Of a DNA stretch of 64,000 bases, positions 33,898 to 44,522 are shown one piece after another. Made by a program: the position numbers and the translations under genes. The stretch comes from Mesorhizobium sp. DCY119 (GTDB taxonomy: Bacteria; Pseudomonadota; Alphaproteobacteria; Rhizobiales; Rhizobiaceae), in NCBI RefSeq assembly GCF_003590645.1, contig NZ_CP031834.1:682001-746000 (forward strand), read 5' to 3'. The stretch's first letter is position 1; each line of letters starts with the position of its first letter. Under the pieces are notes generated by a model. It was not told the DNA's origin and did not search any database. It saw nothing but the letters and a program-made list of their open reading frames with translations.

Positions 33898-34467
33898 ATG
33901 AGCAGCATCAATATCAGGCCGGCAGAGGCTTCGGACCTCGATTCGATTACGGAGATCTACGCGGACGCGGTCGATCATGGCACGGCGAGCTACGAACTGG
34001 AGCCGCCATCACGGGTAGAAATGGGCGAGCGATTCGCCAGCTTGCGGGCAGAGGGGTACCCCTATGTCGTCGCCGAAGAGGGTGGCCGAATCATCGGCTA
34101 TGCCTATGCCGGAGCCTTCCGCGCCCGTCCGGCCTACCGCTTCATCGTCGAGAATTCCATCTATGTCGCGCCGCAAGCCAAGGGCAAGGGCGTCGGCCGG
34201 GCGCTGCTTGAACGGCTGATCGCTGAAGCGACCGCGCTAGGCTTCCGGCAGATGATCGCGGTGATCGGCGACGGCTCACCGCAGAGCCCGTCGGTCAGGC
34301 TGCATGAGAAGCTGGGCTTCATCCATTCAGGCAAGCTGGAAGGGTCGGGCTACAAGCATGGCCGCTGGCTCGACACGGTGTTCATGCAGTTTCCGATGAA
34401 TGGCGGTGCCGAGCTGCAACCCGATCCGGACTCGCTGCCGGAGCGGAAGTTCCGCGGAAAAGTATAG
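33898..34467 (+). CDS. GNAT acetyltransferase, phosphinothricin acetyltransferase-like
   Basis: This 189-residue protein resembles the Pat/Bar branch of GNAT enzymes: IRPAEASDLDSITEIYADAV at the N-terminus, ENSIYVAPQAKGKGVGRALL (acetyl-CoA-binding Q/R-x-x-G-x-G/A) and SVRLHEKLGFIHSGKLEGSG. Chromosomal members often acetylate methionine sulfone, sulfoximine or related amino-acid analogues rather than the herbicide itself. It sits alone after a terminator and is convergent with the DUF2794 gene, 5 bp away. Confidence 0.9.
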   Translation: MSSINIRPAEASDLDSITEIYADAVDHGTASYELEPPSRVEMGERFASLRAEGYPYVVAEEGGRIIGYAYAGAFRARPAYRFIVENSIYVAPQAKGKGVGRALLERLIAEATALGFRQMIAVIGDGSPQSPSVRLHEKLGFIHSGKLEGSGYKHGRWLDTVFMQFPMNGGAELQPDPDSLPERKFRGKV

Positions 34468-34472
34468 CGAAA

Positions 34473-34859
34473 TCAGGCTTCTACGAGTTTCAGCGTCTTG
34501 TCGAAGACGCCGAGCACGCGGGCGAGCTCATGCCCGCGCTTGAGGATCAGGCCGCCGGCTGCGACGACGCTGAAGGCACCCTGCTTGCGGGCGAGCTTGG
34601 GGTTCTTGACGATCTGGAACAGCGGCGTCTCGCTGGCGCGCCGGAATACGGAGAACACGGCGCGGTCTGGAAGGCGGTCTATGGCATAGTCGCGCCATTC
34701 GTTTGCGGCGACCATCCGGCCATAAAGACGAAGAATCTGCTCGAGCTCACGCCTCTCGAAGGAAACCGGTAGCTCCTGCCGCTCGCGCCTGGCCTCGTGA
34801 AGGGGAATCAATATTGCTGATTCCTGCCCATCCTCCGCTCCACCTCCGCGATCGGTCAT
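34473..34859 (-). CDS. DUF2794 domain protein
   Basis: This 128-residue cytosolic protein matches the alphaproteobacterial DUF2794 pattern: FERRELEQILRLYGRMVAAN, EWRDYAIDRLPDRAVFSVFR and a tail of KNPKLARKQGAFSVVAAGGL. Function is unknown. I chose ATG 34859 (MTDRGGGAEDG); longer upstream frames look non-coding. It lies next to a 456-bp gap with a candidate RNA. Confidence 0.88.
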   Translation of the reverse strand: MTDRGGGAEDGQESAILIPLHEARRERQELPVSFERRELEQILRLYGRMVAANEWRDYAIDRLPDRAVFSVFRRASETPLFQIVKNPKLARKQGAFSVVAAGGLILKRGHELARVLGVFDKTLKLVEA

Positions 34860-35018
34860 GCAGCTTAACCTTCCGTGACAGTTTGGCGACAAGAGAGTCG
34901 CGCTTTCGCCCGTGAAAAGCAAGCCCCGCCGCTCGAATACGCCCTAGGGTAGAATCAAGCCGGGTTCCTGTAACAAATCCGTACACTCTGTTTTTATAGG
35001 TGATACGCTGCCACAATT

Positions 35019-35232
35019 CTGACACCTTTTGCACAAGCTGCCGCCTCAATGTCAGTCGACTTTGCGGGTGTTGCCTGAGACGGTTCGGTCCGGCACCGGC
35101 CTGTAAACCCCAAGCCCCCCGCCCACGGGTCAGAGTCGGATCGAACCAACCTCAGCTTCCTCAAGGAGGCTGAGTGCGACGATCCCAAATAAATTGGAAC
35201 CGGTGTCAGCTCAGTTTGGCCCCGGTTTTTTG
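35019..35232 (+). ncRNA. Candidate structured RNA with terminator (6S-like layout?)
   Basis: In the 456-bp gap 34860-35315 I see no ORF, but strong nested pairing on the plus strand. CTGACACC (35019-35026) pairs with GGTGTCAG (35202-35209), and GGTTCGGTCC (35082-35091) with GGATCGAACC (35138-35147, one G-U). A 10-bp hairpin with TCAA loop lies at 35151-35174, followed by TGCGACGATCCC. A terminator ends it. Length near 190-210 nt with closing stem, open middle, apical stem and a side hairpin recalls 6S RNA, but I could not test this and the closing stem slightly overlaps the terminator stem. Confidence 0.45.
35198..35231 (+). terminator. Rho-independent terminator of candidate RNA
   Basis: AACCGG (35198-35203) and CCGGTT (35222-35227) form a stem, with the T-run reaching 35231. 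A second perfect dyad, GCCGAATGC/GCATTCGGC (35236-35264), follows directly. No plus-strand protein gene lies upstream for more than 700 bp, so it implies an RNA transcript. Confidence 0.65.
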
Positions 35233-35315
35233 TTGGCCGAATGCCGGCGGCCGCCGCATTCGGCTTGCAAAGAAGTATCGCGCAGGCTGCTTCAGATGGC
35301 GCCCGGCACGGCTAG

Positions 35316-36080
35316 TCAGATGCGGTTGCCGTCCGGCTTGCGGTAGATGGCGGCGCCCAGGACGGGGCCGGGCATGCCATCCTTGCCGACTGCCTGGAGC
35401 AGCACGGCGAAGCCGCCCTTGGTGGCGATCTTGGTTGCCGGCAGTTCATACCGTGCGGCCTTGCCGTGCCACATTCCGGCGCTCTGGATATCGGACACCG
35501 CGTTGACATATGTGACTGTGCGGCCCTTGTTTTCGCCCCGGGGCACGGCAATTGCCTGAGGCGCATCGAAATAGACCAGAACGACATGGGCCTTGGCAGA
35601 GCTCTGGTTCGCCGCCGATCCCGTTTCGATGACCAGGCTTTCGCCGGTAAGCTTGACGCTCACGTCGACGCTGAGGCCTTGCTCGGCTTTGTTCAGCTCG
35701 TCGAACGCATCCAGTATGTCGTCGCGCTTGGCGCCGTTGACGTGGATGCGGCCGTTGATCACTGCCTGGGGGGTGTAGACGGAGCGCGTCCCGAAGGAGC
35801 GCATATAGGCGTATTGGCGGTCTGTGCTGTCGGGGCTGCTGAGGGTGTCGCGCCAGCCGAGATAATCCCAATAGTCGACATGATAGGCGAGCGCCACGTA
35901 GTCACCGCCGGTAGCGAATTTTTCGAACAAAGCGTCGGCCGGGGGGCAGGAACTGCAGCCCTGGCTGGTGAACAGCTCGATCACGCCGGCAGGCCGCGTG
36001 CCGTCGGCTGCCGCCGCCGCCGTAAGGGCCGGCATCGCCAGCGCTACCACCGCCAGCCGAGAGAAAAAACGCAATTCCAT
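35316..36080 (-). CDS. DUF1223 thioredoxin-like secreted protein
   Basis: This 254-residue protein has a signal peptide (about residues 1-25, Ala-rich end). The DUF1223 core follows: VIELFTSQGCSSCPPADALF, with a thioredoxin-like Cys42-x-x-Cys45 pair, then YHVDYWDYLGWRDTLSSPDS and YTPQAVINGR. Such proteins are presumed periplasmic thiol oxidoreductases of unknown substrate. In rhizobia a DUF1223 gene commonly accompanies acnA on the same strand; here two plus-strand genes intervene. Confidence 0.9.
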   Translation of the reverse strand: MELRFFSRLAVVALAMPALTAAAAADGTRPAGVIELFTSQGCSSCPPADALFEKFATGGDYVALAYHVDYWDYLGWRDTLSSPDSTDRQYAYMRSFGTRSVYTPQAVINGRIHVNGAKRDDILDAFDELNKAEQGLSVDVSVKLTGESLVIETGSAANQSSAKAHVVLVYFDAPQAIAVPRGENKGRTVTYVNAVSDIQSAGMWHGKAARYELPATKIATKGGFAVLLQAVGKDGMPGPVLGAAIYRKPDGNRI

Positions 36081-36273
36081 GGTCGTTCCACAATCCCCAC
36101 CGGCCTTTGGCCGAGTTTTTCATTGCCGAAACAATAGGCAGTGCGGCAATCAACGGGAAGTCACGTTGCGGTGACATAGTGACCTGGACGTGCCTTATAG
36201 TGTTGTAACGAGTGGTAAAGGTGCCAAGGCTAACGTTAGGGATATTGAAGCGCCAGCCAAAGAACTTTCGAGA

Positions 36274-36951
36274 ATGCCCAACACCCTTTTCGATCATGTT
36301 GATCTCTACTGCGAAAGATTGGGCCCGGAACTCTGGGCGGAGCCGGCCAACGCCCTGACAAATCTGGCCTTTGTTCTCGCAGGCCTGTGGGGCGTGCGGG
36401 AAGTGCGCAGGCGCGGCACCGGCACGTTCGCCGAAGTGCTGGCGTGGTGGGCGGTGGCAATCGGCATCGGCTCGGCCCTTTTTCATACCTTCGCCAACAA
36501 GCTGACGATCTGGGCCGACGTGCTGCCGATTGCCGGCTTCACCCTTGCCTACACGCTCTTGAACCTGCGCCGCTTCCTCGGCTTCGGCTGGCCGAAGGCG
36601 ATCGCGATCTTCGTGGGCTTCTATGCGGTGGTCGGATTTCTCACCTTCATGGTGCCCGACTGGCTGCGGCTGGCCTCGAACGGCTCGACGGGCTATCTGC
36701 CGCCGTTCCTGGCCCTGATCTTCTTCGGCATTCTGGTGACGGCGCATGGCAACCGCGCCGGCTGGTACAATCTGGCGGCTGCGGCGATCTTCGTCGCCTC
36801 GGTCACGTTCCGCGCCATCGATCCGGTGGTGTGCGATGCGTTTCCGCTGGGCACCCACTTCCTGTGGCACATTCTGAACGGGCTGATGCTGGGCGTGCTG
36901 TTGATGGCCGTCGCAAAGTATGGTGGTTTGCGCCGGACATCGCCACAATAG
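36274..36951 (+). CDS. Ceramidase-domain membrane protein
   Basis: This 225-residue membrane protein has seven hydrophobic helices and alkaline-ceramidase/PAQR-superfamily features: WAEPANALTNLAFVLAG near residue 20, GIGSALFHTF near residue 70 and HFLWHILNG near residue 195. The conserved Ser and His residues would bind zinc. Eukaryotic homologues hydrolyse ceramide; the bacterial substrate is not known. I chose ATG 36274 (MPNTLFDHVDLYCERLGPEL). It is transcribed just upstream of the TolB-like protein gene. Confidence 0.88.
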   Translation: MPNTLFDHVDLYCERLGPELWAEPANALTNLAFVLAGLWGVREVRRRGTGTFAEVLAWWAVAIGIGSALFHTFANKLTIWADVLPIAGFTLAYTLLNLRRFLGFGWPKAIAIFVGFYAVVGFLTFMVPDWLRLASNGSTGYLPPFLALIFFGILVTAHGNRAGWYNLAAAAIFVASVTFRAIDPVVCDAFPLGTHFLWHILNGLMLGVLLMAVAKYGGLRRTSPQ

Positions 36952-36980
36952 CTCCATCTTGCCGATCAGGAATTTCAGCG

Positions 36981-37898
36981 ATGACAGCATCAGGCACAAG
37001 CATGCGCCCCGACGCGCGGGCGCGACGGCTCAAGGCCGGCCATTTCAGCGAGCTGGTGGTGATCGACCGCGACGGCGGGCAGCCTCGCGTCGTCTACGAC
37101 AGCGGTGAACTGATCGAGGCGCCGAACTGGACGCCGGACGGCAAATGGCTGGTCTACAATGCCGACGGGCGCCTGTTCCGCATCTCGCTCGACGGCAGCG
37201 ACGGGCCGCACCGCATCAACAGCGCGCCGGTCGAAAACCTCAACAACGATCACGTGATCGCGCCCGACGGGCAGAGCATCTTCGTCACGGCTTATGACGG
37301 CCATCTCTACGTCCTGCCGTTTGCGGGCGGCGTGCCGACAAGGGTCTCCCAGGAGACGGAGCGTGGCCTGCGCCACTATCTGCATGGCATCTCGCCCGAT
37401 GGCGCGACGCTCGCCTATGTCGGCATGTACCGCACGCCCGAGGGCGTGGCGACGACCTGGATCTGCACGATGGCGGCTGCGGGCGGCGGCGATGTCTTTC
37501 TCACCGACGGGGCCTGTCCGGTGGATGGGCCGGAATTTTCGGCGGACGGGAAATGGATCTATTTCAACTCGGAGGCGGCAGCGGAGAGGCCCGGCCACGC
37601 GCAGATCTTCCGTATGCGCCATGATGGCAGCGCGCTGGAGCAGCTGACGCATGATGCGCGGGTGAACTGGTTTCCGCATCCATCGCCGGATGGCTCGCTG
37701 GTGGCCTATCTGAGCTATCCGGAAGGCACGACGGGACACCCCGCCGACCGCGCCGTGATCCTGCGCATGATGGACCCGGAGGGGAACAACGGCCGCGACC
37801 TCGATGCCTTCGATGGCGGGCAGGGAACGATCAACGTCAATTCCTGGTCGCCCGATTCGCGCTGCCTCGCTTATGTGCGGTATCCGAGGTACGGCTGA
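36981..37898 (+). CDS. TolB-like beta-propeller protein
   Basis: This 305-residue protein contains repeated PD40-type propeller units: APNWTPDGKWLVYNADGRLF, DHVIAPDGQSIFVTAYDGHL, GISPDGATLAYVGM, GPEFSADGKWIYFNSEA and PHPSPDGSLVAYLSYPEG. No signal peptide is visible, so it may be cytosolic, unlike periplasmic TolB. Homologues are annotated as TolB-like or biopolymer transporter-related without function. The ATG at 36981 is 29 bp after the ceramidase-like gene, so cotranscription is likely. A palindromic repeat follows. Confidence 0.88.
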   Translation: MTASGTSMRPDARARRLKAGHFSELVVIDRDGGQPRVVYDSGELIEAPNWTPDGKWLVYNADGRLFRISLDGSDGPHRINSAPVENLNNDHVIAPDGQSIFVTAYDGHLYVLPFAGGVPTRVSQETERGLRHYLHGISPDGATLAYVGMYRTPEGVATTWICTMAAAGGGDVFLTDGACPVDGPEFSADGKWIYFNSEAAAERPGHAQIFRMRHDGSALEQLTHDARVNWFPHPSPDGSLVAYLSYPEGTTGHPADRAVILRMMDPEGNNGRDLDAFDGGQGTINVNSWSPDSRCLAYVRYPRYG

Positions 37899-37960
37899 AG
37901 CGTTTCATATCTTGGCGGAAACAGCCCGGCGCAGACTCTCCCCTACCGCATATGGAATTC

Positions 37961-38090
37961 GACCCCCACTCCGTCTCGGCTTCGCCGAGCCACCTCTCCC
38001 CCGATCGACGGGGGAGAGGAAACGCCGTCGGCAATGCTCTCCCCTTTTGAGGGGGAGAGGTGGCGCGCGTAGCGCGACGGAGTGGGGGTC
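37961..38090. repeat. Palindromic mosaic repeat with 15-bp inverted ends
   Basis: GACCCCCACTCCGTC (37961-37975) and GACGGAGTGGGGGTC (38076-38090) are perfect 15-bp inverted ends. Inside are the hairpin CGGCTTCGCCG, CACCTCTCCCCC and CCTTTTGAGGGGGAGAGGTGG. It belongs to the same mosaic class as the elements at 43363-43507 and 3889-4028. Confidence 0.8.
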
Positions 38091-38140
38091 TGCTGCACCA
38101 AATGCGAGTGCCCTGCTCACAACAGGCACCGCGACCCATG

Positions 38141-38171
38141 AAAAAAGGCCCGCGACGTGATCGCGGGCCTT
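38141..38171 (-). terminator. Rho-independent terminator after acnA
   Basis: AAGGCCCGCGA (38145-38155) pairs with TCGCGGGCCTT (38161-38171). On the minus strand the stem is followed by TTTTTT. It lies 31 bp after the acnA stop codon. Confidence 0.92.
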
Positions 38172-38202
38172 CTTCATTTCGATGGTTGCGTCGAGCCTGC
38201 CG

Positions 38203-40893
<2,691 letters not shown>

Positions 40894-41179
40894 GTGCGAT
40901 CCATCCTTGTCTGTTCAGCCTGAAAGGGAACGGACTCCGATGGGCATGCAATCACGCGCAAAGGTGCGGGTACGGCCATTTCCGCTGTCCGGTCCCAAGC
41001 AACCCGAGCCGTTCAAGGCGGCGCGTGCGCTGGTTCGGCGCAAATTCATTTTACCGCACCGACCGCTGGTGTGGTTGGGTGGCATATAGAGAATTTTCTG
41101 GAATAGTTCTAGACCGGTTTTGGGCAAATTTGCTGCGACGCACATTGGCCGCTAGGAATATTCCGACGACGGGGGAGCA

Positions 41180-41788
41180 ATGCGGCTGATTGCCGAAAAT
41201 CTGAGCGGGCAACGCGGCGGCGAAACCGTCTTTTCGGGCGTGGCTTTTGCGCTCAGCGAGGGCGAAGGCCTGGTCGTGACCGGTCCGAACGGCGCCGGCA
41301 AGTCGACGCTGCTGCGCGTTGTCGCAGGCCTGTTGCCAATTGCGGAAGGCGCGGTCCGGCTCGACGGTGGCGGCGAGGTATTCCCGTCGGTCGGCTCGGC
41401 CTGCCATTATCTCGGCCATGAGAATGCGATGAAGACGGCGCTGACGGTGACGGAAAATCTGGTCTTCTGGCAGGATTTTTTCGGGCGGGCGCATCTGTCG
41501 CCTATGGAAGCGCTCGAGATGGTGGGGTTGGAAACCATCGGCCACCTGCCCTTCGGCTATCTGTCGACCGGCCAGCGCCGGCGTGTGGCGATCGCCAAGC
41601 TGCTGGTCAGCCACCGCCCGGTCTGGCTGCTGGATGAGCCGACGGCGGGGCTGGACAAGGCCTCGGAAGTGCAGTTTTCGGAATTGATGAGAGTTCATCT
41701 GGAAGACGGCGGGGTGATCGTGGCCGCGACTCACCTGCCGCTCGGGCTTGAGGGGGTGCAGGCGTTGAGGATGGGGGACGCCACCTGA
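41180..41788 (+). CDS. ccmA: Haem exporter ATP-binding protein CcmA
   Basis: CcmA is the ATPase of the CcmABCD complex, which uses ATP to release haem-loaded CcmE during cytochrome c maturation. The 202-residue protein has GPNGAGKSTLLRVVAGLL (Walker A), LSTGQRRRVAIAKLL (signature) and LLDEPTAGLD (Walker B). GGGGGAGCA precedes the ATG. Its last base overlaps ccmB (TGATG), so the two are coupled. ccmC is missing downstream, which leaves the ATPase without a standard partner here. Confidence 0.95.
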   Translation: MRLIAENLSGQRGGETVFSGVAFALSEGEGLVVTGPNGAGKSTLLRVVAGLLPIAEGAVRLDGGGEVFPSVGSACHYLGHENAMKTALTVTENLVFWQDFFGRAHLSPMEALEMVGLETIGHLPFGYLSTGQRRRVAIAKLLVSHRPVWLLDEPTAGLDKASEVQFSELMRVHLEDGGVIVAATHLPLGLEGVQALRMGDAT

Positions 41789-42453
41789 TGCTGGCCCTCT
41801 ACCTCCGCGATGTCAGGCTGGGCGTCCGCGCCGGCGGCGGGGCGCTGACGGGGGTGCTGTTCTTTCTGGCCGTCATCGCGACGATCCCCTTCGGCGTCGG
41901 GCCGGATCTTAATTTGCTGGCCCGCATCGGCCCGGCGATCCTGTGGATCGGGGCGCTGCTGGCCTCGCTGCTCGGTCTCGACCGGCTGTTCCAGGCCGAC
42001 CGCGAGGATGGTTCGCTCGATCTGCTGATTCTTGCCAACGACCGGCACCTGCTGGCCTTCACCGTCTTCGTCAAATGCCTGGCGCACTGGACAGCGAGCG
42101 TGCTGCCGCTGGTGATCGCCGCCCCGCTGCTCGGCCTGTTTATGAACATGGAGCCGCTTGGCATAGGCGCGGCTGCCCTGACGCTGCTCGTCGGAACGCC
42201 GGCCATCACCTTCATTGGTGCTGCGGGTGCCGCCGTTGCCGTGGCGCTGCCGCGCGGCGGGCTGCTTGTTTCGGTGCTGGTGCTGCCGCTGGTCATTCCC
42301 GTGCTGATCTTCGGCGTTTCGGCGAGCTACGGCGCGGTCGCCGAGCCGGACCCGTTTCTGCCGCCGTTCCTCATCCTCTGCGCGCTGACGCTGTTTCTGG
42401 CCGTCATCGGCCCGGTCGCGGCGGCGCTGGCGCTGCGCTGGGGTGCTGATTGA
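41788..42453 (+). CDS. ccmB: Haem exporter permease CcmB
   Basis: CcmB is the six-helix membrane subunit that works with CcmA in the System I cytochrome c maturation complex. The 221-residue protein starts MLALYLRDVRLGVRAGGG and has the family's segment LLGLDRLFQADREDGSLDLL at about residues 60-80. Six hydrophobic helices follow in order. Its start overlaps the ccmA stop. After its stop there are only 156 bp before ccmD, with no ccmC. Confidence 0.95.
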   Translation: MLALYLRDVRLGVRAGGGALTGVLFFLAVIATIPFGVGPDLNLLARIGPAILWIGALLASLLGLDRLFQADREDGSLDLLILANDRHLLAFTVFVKCLAHWTASVLPLVIAAPLLGLFMNMEPLGIGAAALTLLVGTPAITFIGAAGAAVAVALPRGGLLVSVLVLPLVIPVLIFGVSASYGAVAEPDPFLPPFLILCALTLFLAVIGPVAAALALRWGAD

Positions 42454-42609
42454 ACGCCATCACGATCCGGTCATCGCGCATTCGTCGCACTTTAGGTCGA
42501 TTGCGGCAGAGCGGCAGCGCGGCTATGTAACGGCGATGAGCCAGCAGCGCCCATATGTTTTCGCGATATTGCCCGTGTGCCCGGCTGCCCTCCGGCATCG
42601 GAGGCGGTC
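42454..42609. other. Short ccmB-ccmD spacer where ccmC is expected
   Basis: In rhizobia ccmC, about 250 codons, normally lies between ccmB and ccmD. Here the spacer is 156 bp. I find no WWD-domain motif (such as WGTWWVWD) in any frame, in the spacer or elsewhere in the window. The spacer has no ORF of note. It ends with CGGAGGCGGTC just before the ccmD ATG. Confidence 0.75.
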
Positions 42610-42780
42610 ATGAGTGTGCATGACATGTATGTTTCGGCGGCCTATGGCATTTCCGCGCTGGTGATTGCCGGGCTCGTGTTCTGGATCATTGCCGACCAGC
42701 GCGCGCGTCAGCGCGAGATGGCCGAGCTCGAGGCGAGCGGCGCCAGGCGGCGCTCCGACCGCGCTGGTAAAGCGAAATGA
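42610..42780 (+). CDS. ccmD: Haem exporter protein CcmD
   Basis: CcmD is a tiny single-span membrane protein needed for release of holo-CcmE from CcmABC. The 56-residue product reads MSVHDMYVSAAYGISALVIA, then a hydrophobic stretch and a charged RARQREMAELE tail, the usual CcmD pattern. ATG 42610 follows CGGAGGCGG. Its TGA overlaps the ccmG start by 4 nt (ATGA). Confidence 0.88.
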   Translation: MSVHDMYVSAAYGISALVIAGLVFWIIADQRARQREMAELEASGARRRSDRAGKAK

Positions 42781-43358
42781 CGCTGCAAGCCGAACCGCAA
42801 AAGCCGCGCCGCAAGCTGCTGGCGCTTCTGCCGCTGGTGATTTTCCTGCTGCTTGCCGGCATCTTCCTCATGCAGCTTCTGTCGGGGCGCGACGTTGCGG
42901 TGGTGCCTTCGGCCCTGATCGGCGAGACGGCGCCCGAAACGAAACTGCCCCCGCTGGAAGGCGTTTCGCTGCCGGGTCTCGAATCGAGCGCGTTTGCCGG
43001 CAAGGTCACGCTGGTGAATGTCTTTGCCTCCTGGTGCGCGCCGTGCCGTGAGGAGCATCCGGTGCTGATGGCGCTGTCGCAGGACAAGCGCTTTTCGATC
43101 GCCGGGCTGAACTACAAGGATAAATCGGAGAACGCCCGGCGCTTTCTCGGCGATCTCGGCAATCCCTACAGCGCCATCGGCACCGATGACGCCGGCCGCA
43201 CGGCTATCGACTGGGGTGTCTATGGCGTTCCCGAAACCTTCGTCATCGGCAAGGACGGCAAGATCGCCTTCAAACATACCGGTCCGATCACGGTGCAGTC
43301 GGCGCAGACGGTGTTGTTGCCGGAAATCGAGAAGGCGCTGGCAGCGCCGGCGCGGTAG
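42777..43358 (+). CDS. ccmG: Thiol:disulfide interchange protein CcmG/DsbE
   Basis: CcmG is a membrane-anchored periplasmic thioredoxin that reduces apocytochrome c or CcmH before haem ligation. The 193-residue protein has one N-terminal membrane anchor (about 14-36) and the redox site WCAPC (Cys87, Cys90) in VNVFASWCAPCREEHPVL. The family's acidic loop IDWGVYGVPETFVIG carries the cis-proline. Translation is coupled to ccmD by a 4-nt overlap. A repeat element follows the gene. Confidence 0.95.
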   Translation: MTLQAEPQKPRRKLLALLPLVIFLLLAGIFLMQLLSGRDVAVVPSALIGETAPETKLPPLEGVSLPGLESSAFAGKVTLVNVFASWCAPCREEHPVLMALSQDKRFSIAGLNYKDKSENARRFLGDLGNPYSAIGTDDAGRTAIDWGVYGVPETFVIGKDGKIAFKHTGPITVQSAQTVLLPEIEKALAAPAR

Positions 43359-43362
43359 GTTT

Positions 43363-43507
43363 CCCCTCTCCGTCACGCTTCGCGTGCCACCTCTCCCCGC
43401 AAGCGGGCGAGGAACCCAAGTCCTGAAACGGCGCGGCCTCGCAGAATCGAGGTTCCTCGCCCCATGTAATGGGGAGAGGTGGCACGCGAAGCCGAGACGG
43501 AGAGGGG
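43363..43507. repeat. Palindromic mosaic repeat after ccmG
   Basis: CCCCTCTCCGTC (43363-43374) and GACGGAGAGGGG (43496-43507) are perfect 12-bp inverted ends. Just inside, GCTTCGCGTGCCACCTCTCC mirrors GGGAGAGGTGGCACGCGAAGC. The core contains CGAGGAACC and GGTTCCTCG. It is an intergenic mosaic element like 37961-38090. Confidence 0.8.
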
Positions 43508-43628
43508 TCTTGGCGAGGGTGAAGTTGACGAACTCACCACAACCATAGCGTTTGACATAAGCCATTGATGTCTTAACCTCCCTCGCAACAGGGCCGGCCA
43601 ACGGCTCGCAACAAGGGGGGAGTCAAAA

Positions 43629-44513
43629 ATGCAGGACAGTTCCGCGCTCGCAATCTTTCTGCCGCTGGCGCTTGGCGTCATCATGCTTGGCCTTGGGCTG
43701 TCGCTGACGGTCGCCGATTTCCGCAATGTTCTGAAGCATCCCAAGGCGGTGCTGGTGGCGCTGCTGTGCCAGATCGTGATCCTGCCGATTGCCTGTCTCG
43801 GCCTGATCTATGCGTTCGGCCTGTCGCCGGCGCTGGCCGTCGGCATGATGCTCTTGGCGGCAAGCCCGGGCGGCACTTCGGCCAATCTCTACAGCCATCT
43901 GGCCGGCGGCGACGTTGCGCTCAACATCACGCTGACGGCGATCAATTCAGCGCTGGCGCTGTTCACCCTGCCGCTCATCGTCAATTTTTCGCTGATCCAG
44001 TTTTTTGGCGAGGGCAAGGTCATTCCGCTGCAATTCTCGAAGGTCATGCAGGTGTTCGTCATCGTGCTCGGGCCGGTGCTGATCGGCATGTGGCTGCGCC
44101 GCAGATTTCCGGACCTTGCCGCCCGGCTGGAGAAGCCGGTGAAAATCCTGTCGGCGGTGTTCCTGTTCGCGGTCGTTCTGGTCGCGCTTATCCAGGAATG
44201 GGACACGCTGGTGACCTGGGCGCCGGTGGTCGGGCTGGCGACGCTCGCCTTCAACCTGATCAGCCTCGCCGTCGGCTATTTCGGGCCGCGCCTGGCGGGC
44301 ATCGACAGGCGTCAGGCAACCGCGATCGGCATGGAGATCGGCATTCACAACGGCACGCTGGCGATTGCCATCGCGCTTAGTCCAGTGCTGCTCAACAATG
44401 CGACCATGGCCATTCCGGCCGCCATCTACGGCTTGATCGCCTTCATAACCGCTGCCATCTTCGGTGCCTGGCTGAAGCGCAAGCATGCAGTGCCGGTGAC
44501 GACCGCCGGCTGA
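43629..44513 (+). CDS. Bile acid:sodium symporter family protein
   Basis: This 294-residue inner-membrane protein has about nine hydrophobic helices and the BASS family motif MLLAASPGGTSANLYSHLAG followed by GDVALNITLTAINSALAL. A second crossover segment is TAIGMEIGIHNGTLAIAIAL. Members take up organic anions with Na+; bacterial substrates range from pantothenate to bile acids, and this one is unassigned. GGGGGAG precedes the ATG. The DUF2332 gene starts 9 bp after its stop. Confidence 0.92.
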   Translation: MQDSSALAIFLPLALGVIMLGLGLSLTVADFRNVLKHPKAVLVALLCQIVILPIACLGLIYAFGLSPALAVGMMLLAASPGGTSANLYSHLAGGDVALNITLTAINSALALFTLPLIVNFSLIQFFGEGKVIPLQFSKVMQVFVIVLGPVLIGMWLRRRFPDLAARLEKPVKILSAVFLFAVVLVALIQEWDTLVTWAPVVGLATLAFNLISLAVGYFGPRLAGIDRRQATAIGMEIGIHNGTLAIAIALSPVLLNNATMAIPAAIYGLIAFITAAIFGAWLKRKHAVPVTTAG

Positions 44514-44522
44514 AAGGCGGAC

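Noticed and set aside
35101-35150. Possible cobalamin riboswitch or tmRNA in the 35-kb gap
   Set aside because: A few short matches to cobalamin-type words, but no B12 box, and no proteolysis-tag codons; a downstream plus-strand gene is also lacking.
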